Shown here one piece after another: positions 17,203 to 25,200 of a DNA stretch of 64,000 nt. A program made the translations under genes and the position numbers. The notes below the pieces were generated by a model, which was not told the origin of the DNA, did no database searches, and saw only the letters and a program-made list of their open reading frames with translations. Origin of the DNA: Antrihabitans stalactiti (GTDB lineage Bacteria > Actinomycetota > Actinomycetes > Mycobacteriales > Mycobacteriaceae); the NCBI RefSeq assembly GCF_012932915.1, contig NZ_VCQU01000004.1, positions 310,001 to 374,000 of the forward strand. Reading direction: 5' to 3'. Positions within the stretch are counted from its first letter, which is position 1; every line of letters starts with the position of its first letter.

Positions 17203-17712
17203 TCACTTATCGTAAAATGTCTGCAGGATGATCGTGCTCCGCGTGTTCACATTCGCCGTCTGCCGGATTTCGTGCAGCAACTGCTCGAGATGGCGGGGCG
17301 ATCCGACTCGCACCATCAGGACGTAGCTGTCGTCGCCCGCAACGGAGTGACACGACTCGATCGCGGAGATGTGCTGCAGTCGGCTCGGGGCGTCGTCGGG
17401 AGCAGACGGATCGAGAGGAGTGATGGCTACGAATGCCGAAAGCATCTGGCCGAGCGCTTCCGGGTCCACGTTCGCGGTATATCCCCGAATCACGCCTCGC
17501 GACTCGAGCCGGCGGACCCGCGACTGCACTGCCGATACAGAAAGACTTGCCTTCTCAGCCAAAGTCGACAAAGTTGCTCGCCCGTCCGCGACCAATTCGC
17601 GGATCAGCAATCGATCGATATCGTCGATTGCGAGCTTTGCCGGCTCCGTTCGGGTTGCTTGCCCTCGCGGCGCCAGTGCGCCCGCCAACGCGGGCCTGGG
17701 TGTTTGCGCCAT
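17203..17712 (-). CDS. lrpA: Lrp/AsnC-family regulator
   Basis: A 169-aa feast/famine regulator. The HTH is at about 35-80 (LAEKASLSVSAVQSRVRRLESRGVI is the recognition unit, shown in part), followed by an AsnC ligand-sensing (RAM) domain with HSVAGDDSYVLMVRV and a C-terminal STIILQTFYDK. It lies directly upstream of lat on the same strand and divergent from the aldehyde dehydrogenase, so it probably controls both in response to an amino acid such as lysine. ATG 17712 is preferred over the TTG at 17718 because TAGCCT ends 6 nt before it. From memory it corresponds to M. tuberculosis LrpA (Rv3291c), with a somewhat longer N-terminus. Confidence 0.92.
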   Translation of the reverse strand: MAQTPRPALAGALAPRGQATRTEPAKLAIDDIDRLLIRELVADGRATLSTLAEKASLSVSAVQSRVRRLESRGVIRGYTANVDPEALGQMLSAFVAITPLDPSAPDDAPSRLQHISAIESCHSVAGDDSYVLMVRVGSPRHLEQLLHEIRQTANVNTRSTIILQTFYDK

Positions 17713-17718
17713 CGGCAA

Positions 17719-17724
17719 AGGCTA
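17719..17724 (-). promoter_or_regulatory. Candidate -10 (TAGCCT) for leaderless lrp mRNA
   Basis: Minus-strand TAGCCT is 6 nt from ATG 17712 and contains the TTG alternative's upstream edge, so it argues for the ATG. Confidence 0.45.
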
Positions 17725-17901
17725 CTGTAGAAGGGCTGATTCTTGGCTGAAACTCGAGACCTCTGGGTGTGTTTTACCAGGCCGCTCATACGGGTGTTCA
17801 TCCCTTGTCCAAGCCCCCGCGTTGGTCCGCCGTCGCCAACCCCGCTACTAGCCAGCGATCCAACTTGCAGCCCCCAGGTTGGTTTATGAAGGGAAAAGCC
17901 G

Positions 17902-19404
17902 ATGTCAGCGCTTGAAACGAGAGCACGCCAGGCACTTGCCAGATTGGGTGCATCCACCCCCGACGACGGCGATTTGGCCGCGCGAACGCCGATCACCGGC
18001 GAAGTTTTGGGGCGTGTGAAAACGAGCACTCCGGACGACGTCGACGCGGCAATTTCTCGTGCACATGCTTCGTTTCGGGCGTGGCGATCGGTCCCTGCGC
18101 CGGTCCGCGCGGCGGTGGTGCGCCGGCTCGGCCAGTTGTTGACTGAACACAAGTCCGACCTCGCTGACCTCGTCACGCTCGAGGCAGGAAAAATTTCGTC
18201 GGAAGCCCTGGGCGAGGTCCAGGAGATGATCGACATCTGTGAGTTCGCCGTCGGAATCTCCCGCCAGCTGTACGGGAAGACGATGGCCTCCGAGCGGCCA
18301 GGCCACCGTTTGTCGGAGACGTGGCACCCGTTGGGCGTCGTCGGAGTGATCTCGGCTTTCAACTTCCCCGTCGCTGTGTGGTCGTGGAATACGGCCCTCG
18401 CGTTGGTGTGCGGTGACACCGTCGTCTGGAAGCCCTCGGAAGCGACTCCCCTCACCGCGGTCGCGTGTGACGCGCTGTTGCGCCGCGCCTGTGTCGACGT
18501 CGGCGCAGATCCAGCTGTGCACCAGCTCGTCCAAGGGTCCGCAGCCGTTGGCGAGCAACTCGTCGACGACGCGAGGGTCGCTCTGCTCAGCGCGACCGGT
18601 TCGGTCCGGATGGGTCGCGCCGTCGCCCCGCGGGTTGCTGCGCGGTTCGGCAAGGCGCTGCTCGAGCTCGGCGGCAACAACGGCGCCATCGTGACGCCGT
18701 CGGCCGACCTGGACCTCGCGGTCCGCGGGATCGTGTTCGCCGCCGCGGGAACGGCGGGCCAGCGGTGCACTTCATTGCGCCGCGTGATCGTTCACGCCTC
18801 CATCGCCGACGATCTCGTCGGCCGCATTGCCGACGCCTACCGCCAACTGCCGATTGGCGATCCGTTCGACGACTCGACACTCGTAGGTCCGCTGATCAAC
18901 CGCGCGGCCTTCGAGGCCATGCAGACCAGTTTGCAGCAGGCCCGGGCCGACGGCGCGACCGTGGTGCTCGGCGGCGACCGCGTCGACGTGGCCGGTCCCG
19001 ATTCGTACTACGTCTCCCCCGCGATCGTCCGGATGGCGAGTCAGACGTCGGTTGTGCGCGAAGAAACCTTCGCGCCGATCCTCTACGTGTTGACCTACAC
19101 CACGCTCGACGAAGCGATCGAGTTGCACAACGCTGTGCCGCAAGGGCTCTCATCGTCGATCTTCACCACCGATCAACGCGAAGCCGAGCGATTCCTCGCC
19201 GCCGACGGCTCCGACTGCGGCATTGCCAATGTCAATATCGGGACATCGGGCGCCGAGATCGGCGGTGCATTCGGCGGTGAGAAGGAGACCGGCGGTGGCC
19301 GTGAATCCGGCTCCGACTCCTGGCAGGCCTACATGCGACGAGCAACGAACACGATCAACTACTCCGACCAGCTACCGCTGGCTCAAGGCGTCAACTTCGG
19401 ATAG
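17902..19404 (+). CDS. pcd: Aldehyde dehydrogenase, ALDH7/piperideine-6-carboxylate dehydrogenase type
   Basis: A 500-aa NAD(P)-dependent dehydrogenase expected to oxidise alpha-aminoadipate semialdehyde/piperideine-6-carboxylate, the Lat product, to alpha-aminoadipate. Catalytic residues: N154 (SAFNFPVAVW), general base E255 (LELGGNN) and nucleophile C289 (GQRCTSLRR). The FNFPVAVW phrase and ELGGNN are typical of the ALDH7 (antiquitin) branch. GAAGGG about 8 nt upstream supports ATG 17902. The 189-bp divergent gap to lrp should carry its promoter. Its 3' end overlaps the convergent phosphatase gene by 22 bp. Confidence 0.9.
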   Translation: MSALETRARQALARLGASTPDDGDLAARTPITGEVLGRVKTSTPDDVDAAISRAHASFRAWRSVPAPVRAAVVRRLGQLLTEHKSDLADLVTLEAGKISSEALGEVQEMIDICEFAVGISRQLYGKTMASERPGHRLSETWHPLGVVGVISAFNFPVAVWSWNTALALVCGDTVVWKPSEATPLTAVACDALLRRACVDVGADPAVHQLVQGSAAVGEQLVDDARVALLSATGSVRMGRAVAPRVAARFGKALLELGGNNGAIVTPSADLDLAVRGIVFAAAGTAGQRCTSLRRVIVHASIADDLVGRIADAYRQLPIGDPFDDSTLVGPLINRAAFEAMQTSLQQARADGATVVLGGDRVDVAGPDSYYVSPAIVRMASQTSVVREETFAPILYVLTYTTLDEAIELHNAVPQGLSSSIFTTDQREAERFLAADGSDCGIANVNIGTSGAEIGGAFGGEKETGGGRESGSDSWQAYMRRATNTINYSDQLPLAQGVNFG

Positions 19405-19946
19405 TCGTATCCCGTCGACCGCAGGGTCCAGACCCCTCGGTAGTGGAAGCGGGTCACGCTCAGCGGCGGAATGTCTATGCGCCAGAACGCCGTCGCCGGG
19501 GCATCGAGGGCGGTGACGATCGCCGCTCTGATCACCGCTGGATGGGTGACGGCGATCGTGTGCTGCTTTGCCGCTGCTGTTGTGAAGAGCCAGGCCGAAA
19601 CTCGTTGGATCAGTTCGACGATCGATTCGACCCCTTCGGTTTTGAACTCCGGATCGGTCAACCACGCCATGAAGTCGTCCGGCGGCAACTGGTCCGTCTC
19701 GAGGCCACGCCACGGTCCGTAGTCGATTTCGCTCAGTCCGGCGTCGGTCTCGCCGACAAGGCCGAGAGCCTGCGCCGTCTCTATTGCCCGGAGTTCCGGA
19801 GCAATTCGCACTCGCTCTGCCGACATCTGCTCGCGGCGGCCACATTCGCGCCGCCCGACCTCGTTCAGTGGCTCATCGGCCGGAATTCGGGCCAGCCGAA
19901 GGGCATCGGTGCTGGCATGGCTGACGAACGCGACTCGCAAACTCAC
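19383..19946 (-). CDS. Histidine phosphatase superfamily protein, non-canonical RHG
   Basis: A 187-aa protein of the phosphoglycerate-mutase-like/histidine phosphatase fold: VSHAST at the N-terminus replaces the usual RHGE/T, with the His kept but the preceding Arg changed to Ser. DEPLNEVGRRE, an IAPELRAIETAQAL signature, EIDYGPWRGLE, and the second catalytic His in AVTHPAVIRA follow. Substrate is unknown. The missing Arg may alter phosphate binding. GTG start; no Shine-Dalgarno, but a TAGCTT hexamer lies 6 nt upstream. It diverges from the HD-domain gene across only 24 bp. Confidence 0.8.
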   Translation of the reverse strand: MSLRVAFVSHASTDALRLARIPADEPLNEVGRRECGRREQMSAERVRIAPELRAIETAQALGLVGETDAGLSEIDYGPWRGLETDQLPPDDFMAWLTDPEFKTEGVESIVELIQRVSAWLFTTAAAKQHTIAVTHPAVIRAAIVTALDAPATAFWRIDIPPLSVTRFHYRGVWTLRSTGYDYPKLTP

Positions 19947-19952
19947 TCAGCC

Positions 19953-19962
19953 AAGCTACAGT
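19953..19962. promoter_or_regulatory. Two overlapping divergent -10 hexamers
   Basis: TAGCTT on the minus strand (19958-19953, 6 nt from GTG 19946) and TACAGT on the plus strand (19957-19962, 8 nt from ATG 19971) share two bases. Both fit leaderless promoters, so polymerase could not occupy both at once. Confidence 0.4.
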
Positions 19963-19970
19963 CTGCGAAC

Positions 19971-20396
19971 ATGAGCTCAGAAGTCATTGCCGCTGCGCGC
20001 GCGATCGCGTCGATCGCCCATCGCGGTCAGACCGACAAGTCCGGCGAGCCATACATCGACCACCCTCGGCGGATCGCCGAGCGACTGAACGACCCGTCAC
20101 AGGTCGCCGCAGCCTGGCTGCACGACGTCATCGAGGACTGCGGCATTTCCGCCCAAGACCTTGCCGCCGCAGGCATTCCGGGCGACGTGATCGATGCCGT
20201 CGTGCTGCTGACGCGCTCGGACGAGTACACCAGCGACCACTATTACGCCTCGATTCGCGAGAACCCCATCGCACTTGCCGTGAAGCTGGCCGACATCGAC
20301 GACAACACCGACGAAGAACGTCTCGCCAAGCTCGACACCGAAACCCAGGAACGGCTTCGAGAGAAGTACCGCGCCGCGATTCGTGCCCTGACCTAG
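19971..20396 (+). CDS. Small HD-domain hydrolase related to RelA/SpoT hydrolase (MESH1/SAH-like)
   Basis: A 141-aa stand-alone HD protein. It follows the ppGpp-hydrolase core of SpoT/MESH1: AHRGQTDKSGEPYIDHPRR, WLHDVIEDC (the HD metal pair plus ED) and AVKLADIDDNTD where SpoT has KLADRLHNMR. There is no synthetase or regulatory domain. It may hydrolyse an alarmone or other pyrophosphorylated nucleotide, but the altered RLHN segment makes the substrate uncertain. Its stop overlaps the convergent VOC gene by 4 bp. Confidence 0.8.
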   Translation: MSSEVIAAARAIASIAHRGQTDKSGEPYIDHPRRIAERLNDPSQVAAAWLHDVIEDCGISAQDLAAAGIPGDVIDAVVLLTRSDEYTSDHYYASIRENPIALAVKLADIDDNTDEERLAKLDTETQERLREKYRAAIRALT

Positions 20397-20803
20397 GGAC
20401 GCGACGTAATCTGCTGAACCGCCCAGCTGTTGCCGTCGGGATCGCTGAGGAAGATGAATCCGACGTTGTTGAGGTCTTCATCACCTTTGCTCGGCACCGG
20501 ACCGTCCGGTCCGAACACCATGACCTCGCCCACCTCGACGCCGCGCTCGACCAACTCGGCACGGGCGGCGCGAACGTCGTTGACCACCAACTGCAGGCCC
20601 TCCAGCGACCCCGGCACCATCTTCGACATGCCCGTTCCGATGACGATCGAGCAGCCCGAACCAGGCGGGGTCAGCTGGACGAAGTGCACGCCGTCGCTGG
20701 TTTTCGTGTTGTGGTCGACATTGAAGCCGAGCTTCTTGTAGAACTCGACTGACCGGTCGACGTCAGAGACCGGTACCACTACGACCTCGAGTGTCCAGTT
20801 CAT
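20393..20803 (-). CDS. VOC-superfamily (glyoxalase/bleomycin resistance-like) protein
   Basis: A 136-aa protein made of two beta-alpha-beta-beta-beta modules: VVVPVSDVDRSVEFYKKLGF at the start and GFIFLSDPDGNSWAVQQI at the end are standard VOC phrases. Members include glyoxalases, dioxygenases and resistance proteins; substrate cannot be assigned. ATG 20803 is chosen over the TTG three bases upstream. No operon partner. Confidence 0.85.
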   Translation of the reverse strand: MNWTLEVVVVPVSDVDRSVEFYKKLGFNVDHNTKTSDGVHFVQLTPPGSGCSIVIGTGMSKMVPGSLEGLQLVVNDVRAARAELVERGVEVGEVMVFGPDGPVPSKGDEDLNNVGFIFLSDPDGNSWAVQQITSRP

Positions 20804-20829
20804 CAACTCTCCGATTGTGGTGTCGGGAT

Positions 20830-20835
20830 TAGGGT
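20830..20835 (+). promoter_or_regulatory. Candidate -10 (TAGGGT) for leaderless kinase gene
   Basis: TAGGGT ends 6 nt before the ATG at 20842; no ribosome-binding site is seen. Confidence 0.45.
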
Positions 20836-20841
20836 ATCGGG

Positions 20842-22182
20842 ATGGAAAACCGATCGGCCGCCAAGGCGGTGTTACGGAAAGTACCTGTCACGACTGAAGT
20901 CGCTCGCATCGGTGCCACTGCTTGGCAGGCGGCGCTCGGAACCGGTCACGTCGTGGGCGCGAAGATTCGTCGGAAGCAGACGGCAGCCGCTATCGCACAC
21001 GAGACCCGGGACCGCTTCGCCGCACTCGGGCCCACCTATGTGAAGCTCGGCCAGTTGATCGCCTCCAGTCCTGGCGTGTTTCCCGAGGTGCTGTCGAACG
21101 AGTTCCGGACCTTGCTGGACCGGGTTCCGCCCGCCGCGCCTGACGACATTCGCGAGCTGATCACCGACCAACTCGGCGCACCGCCGGAAGACATCTTCGC
21201 AACCTTCGATCACACCCCGGCCGCCTCGGCGTCGATCGCCCAAGTTCATTTCGCGACCTTGAAGACGGGCGAGAAGGTCGTCGTCAAAATCCAACGTCCG
21301 GGGATCAAAGCGCGGTTGGCGGCAGACCTACAGATCCTCGACCGCGTCGCCTCGGTCCTGGAGTGGTCGCGCTACGGTCGCATGCTCAATCCCACCGAAG
21401 TTGTCGCCGACTTCGCGGGAAACCTCCACGACGAGCTCGACTTCCGGACCGAAGCGAAGTCGATGCAGGAATGGCTCGCCAGCCTCGGCTCCTCTCGATT
21501 CGCTGCCCAGGTCCGCGTACCCAAGGTCTATTGGGAGTTCACCACCGGCAGAGTGCTGACGATGGAGCACATCGATGCTGTCCGGATCGATGATGTGGCG
21601 GCAGTGCGCGCCGGCGGACACGACGGTGTTGCCGTACTCCGCACGCTGCTGCTGTCGTTGCTCGAGTCCGCTTTTCGCGGCGGGATATTCCACGGTGACC
21701 TGCACGCGGGCAACGTCTTGGTCGACAGCGCGGGTCGCGTCGTGTTTCTGGATTTCGGCATCGTCGGTCGCTTCGAGGACCGCACGCGGGTCATCTTGCG
21801 TCAGCTCCTTGTCGACCTGATGTTGCGCAACGACCTCGACGCCGCAGGGCGCGCGCTGTTCGAACTCGGCGCGACAGGCACAGCGACATCGCGACCGAAG
21901 GGCGCGGCGCAGATGGGAGCCATCTCGGCCGAACTCGGCACCGCAGAACTCGGCGAGGTCTCCTATCTACAACTCGGCAAGAAGCTCGCCGACCTCGCGA
22001 AAGCGTACGACGCGAAGCTGCCGCGCGAGCTGGTGCTGGTCGGCAAGCAACTGCTCTACGTCGAGCGCTACATGAAGTTGCTTGCGCCCCGCTGGAAGCC
22101 GTTCGAGGACCCCGCCGTGGTCGACTTCACGTTCGGCCTGCTCGCCCAAGCCACCCGGGAATCGAGGGCAGCCGGGCAGTAG
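20842..22182 (+). CDS. ABC1/AarF/UbiB-family atypical kinase
   Basis: A 446-aa ADCK-type protein kinase-like ATPase. The family-specific KxGQ motif appears as GPTYVKLGQL, an Ala-rich nucleotide loop as AASASIAQVH, then the VVKIQRPG lysine, HGDLHAGNV catalytic loop and LDFGIVGRF. UbiB proteins support quinone or isoprenoid lipid metabolism; in mycobacteria-like organisms the lipid would be menaquinone-related, which is an inference. No C-terminal membrane helix is obvious. Located between small enzymes and lhr with no clear operon. Confidence 0.88.
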   Translation: MENRSAAKAVLRKVPVTTEVARIGATAWQAALGTGHVVGAKIRRKQTAAAIAHETRDRFAALGPTYVKLGQLIASSPGVFPEVLSNEFRTLLDRVPPAAPDDIRELITDQLGAPPEDIFATFDHTPAASASIAQVHFATLKTGEKVVVKIQRPGIKARLAADLQILDRVASVLEWSRYGRMLNPTEVVADFAGNLHDELDFRTEAKSMQEWLASLGSSRFAAQVRVPKVYWEFTTGRVLTMEHIDAVRIDDVAAVRAGGHDGVAVLRTLLLSLLESAFRGGIFHGDLHAGNVLVDSAGRVVFLDFGIVGRFEDRTRVILRQLLVDLMLRNDLDAAGRALFELGATGTATSRPKGAAQMGAISAELGTAELGEVSYLQLGKKLADLAKAYDAKLPRELVLVGKQLLYVERYMKLLAPRWKPFEDPAVVDFTFGLLAQATRESRAAGQ

Positions 22183-22211
22183 TTGTCGGTGCCCGGGTGC
22201 ACTATGAGGGC

Positions 22212-25200
22212 ATGCAATTCTCACCTCCGACACAAGCGTGGTTCGACGGTGCGTTCAGCGCACCGACGGCCGCGCAGCTCGGTGCGTGGAATTCGATCGC
22301 GGCAGGCAAACACACACTGGTTGTCGCGCCGACCGGCTCGGGCAAGACGCTGTCGGCGTTTCTGTGGGCGATCGATCAGCTGGCCGCCGGGGGTAGCAGC
22401 GGCAAGACGAAGGTCCTCTATGTCTCCCCGCTGAAGGCTTTGGCGGTCGACGTCGAGCGCAACCTGCGTTCACCGCTGGTGGGCATCACTCAGACCGCCA
22501 AGCGGATGGGCCTCGAGCCGCCCGAAATATCCGTCGGCGTCCGGTCTGGCGATACGAGCCCGGCCGATCGGCGCCTGCTGGTCCGCAAGCCACCCGACAT
22601 CCTGATCACGACGCCGGAATCACTGTTCCTGATGCTGACGTCGTCGGCGCGCGAATCGCTGGACGAGGTCGACACCGTGATCGTCGACGAGGTGCACGCG
22701 GTGTGCGCGACCAAGCGCGGGGCCCATCTCGCGCTCTCGCTCGAACGGCTCGACCAATTGCTTCCGAAACCAGCTCAGCGGATCGGCCTTTCCGCGACGG
22801 TCCGGCCACACGAGGAGGTCGGCCGCTTCCTCACCGGTAGTGCGCCCATCAACATTGTCGCGCCGCCGTCGCCGAAGACGTTCGATCTCTCGGTCCGGGT
22901 TCCGGTCGAAGACATGACAGAACTCGGCGATTCCGACGGCGTGCCAGGTTCGATCTGGCCGCACGTGGAAGAACAGATCGTCGACCTCGTCCTGGAACAC
23001 AAGTCCTCGATCGTGTTCGCGAACTCGCGCCGCTTGTCCGAACGGCTGACAGCACGGCTCAACGAGATCTACTCCGAACGGCTCGGCCAGGGGGTGGTGC
23101 TCGAACACAAACCTGCCTCGCAGATCGGCACACCGAGCGAGGTCAATCACGGCGCCGAGCCGCTGCTGGCCCGCGCCCATCATGGCTCCGTCAGCAAAGA
23201 CCAACGGGCGTTGATCGAAGACGACTTGAAGTCCGGCAGGCTGCGCTGTGTCGTCGCGACGAGCAGCCTCGAGCTCGGAATCGACATGGGTGCAGTCGAT
23301 CTCGTGATCCAGGTCGAGGCGCCGCCTTCGGTGTCCAGCGGCCTGCAACGAGTCGGCCGGGCTGGCCATCAAGTCGGCGAGATTTCCCGTGGCGTGATCT
23401 TTCCCAAGCACCGGACCGATGTCATTCACTGCACGGTGACGTCTATGCGCATGACTGCCGGGCAGATCGAAGCGATGAAGGTGCTCACCAATCCGCTCGA
23501 CATCTTGGCTCAGCAAACCGTCGCAGCCTGCGCGCTGGAGCCCATCGACGCGGCCGATTGGTTCGACGCGGTCCGGCGGACCGGCAACTTCGCCACCCTG
23601 CCGCGGTCCGCGTACGAGTCGACGCTCGACCTGTTGTCCGGGCGCTACCCATCCGACGAGTTTGCAGAACTGCGCCCGCGCCTGGTGTGGGACCGCGACG
23701 CCGGCACGCTGACTGGTCGGCCGGGTTCGCAGCGGCTCGCCGTCACCTCCGGTGGAGCGATCCCAGACCGCGGCCTGTTCGCGGTGTTCATGGTGGGTGA
23801 AAAGCAATCGCGCGTCGGTGAACTCGACGAAGAGATGGTCTACGAATCGCGCGTCGGCGACGTTTTCGCGCTCGGCGCGACCAGCTGGCGCATCGAAGAG
23901 ATCACCTTCGATCGAGTGCTCGTCAGTCCTGCGTACGGCCAGCCGGGCCGGCTCCCGTTCTGGCACGGCGACGGGCTCGGCAGGCCTGCCGAACTCGGCG
24001 AAGCGCTCGGCGGTTTCCTGCGGCAAGCGGTAACCAAAGCCCGCCCCGAAATGGAACAGCAATGCCGCGACGCTGGTCTCGACGACAATGCGGTCGGCAA
24101 TCTGTTCGCGCTGATCGACGAACAACGCACCGCGACCGGCAACGTGCCCACCGATCGCACGCTCGTGGTCGAGCGCTTCCGCGACGAACTCGGCGACTGG
24201 CGCCTGGTCTTGCACTCGCCGTATGGGATGCCGGTCCACGCGCCGTGGGCGCTGGCGATCGGGGCGCGGCTGCAGGAACGCTACGGGGTCGACGCCGCGC
24301 CCAGCGCCAGCGACGACGGCATCATCGTCCGCCTTCCCGACACCGAGGATCAGCCACCCGGTGCCGAGTTGTTCGCATTCGAGCAGGACGAGATCGACGA
24401 CATCGTCACCGAACAGGTCGGCGGCTCATCGCTGTTCGCCTCCCGCTTCCGGGAATGCGCCGCGCGGGCGTTGCTGCTCCCTCGTCGCGATCCAGGCAAG
24501 CGCGCTCCCCTCTGGCAGCAACGCCAGCGGTCCGCCCAGCTGCTTGACGTCGCCCGCAAGTACCCGACCTTTCCGATCCTCCTCGAGACCGTCCGCGAGT
24601 GTCTGCAAGATGTCTACGATCTGCCGGCTCTGAAGGAACTGTTCGGCAGATTGGGCCGTCGACAGATTCGGATTGTCGAGGTCGAAACGGCGTCGCCGTC
24701 GCCGTTCGCGAACTCGCTGCTCTTCAGTTACGTCGGTGCGTTCATGTACGAAGGCGACAGTCCGCTCGCCGAACGCCGGGCGGCAGCACTCTCGCTCGAC
24801 TCCACGTTGCTGGCCGAGCTTCTCGGTCGGGTTGAATTGCGAGAGTTGCTCGACGCCAAGGTCATTGCCGACACCGAGGCCGAGCTGCAGCGGCTCGTCC
24901 CGGACCGGCACGCCCGAGATGTCGAGGGCATCGCCGATTTGTTGCGCCTGCTCGGTCCGATGACGACTTCCGAGGTCGCCGAGCGGTCCGATGCGCCCGC
25001 CGCCGAAGCGCTCGCCCAACTCGCCAGTGCTCGGCGCGCGCTCCAGGTTTCCTACCTCGGCCAGCTTTGGTGGATCGCGATCGAAGACGCGAGTCGCATG
25101 CGTGACGCGCTGGGCGTACCGCTCCCGATCGGTACACCGACCGCATTCATCGAGCCGGTCGCCGATCCGTTGGGCGATCTGATCGGCCGATTCGCCCGCA

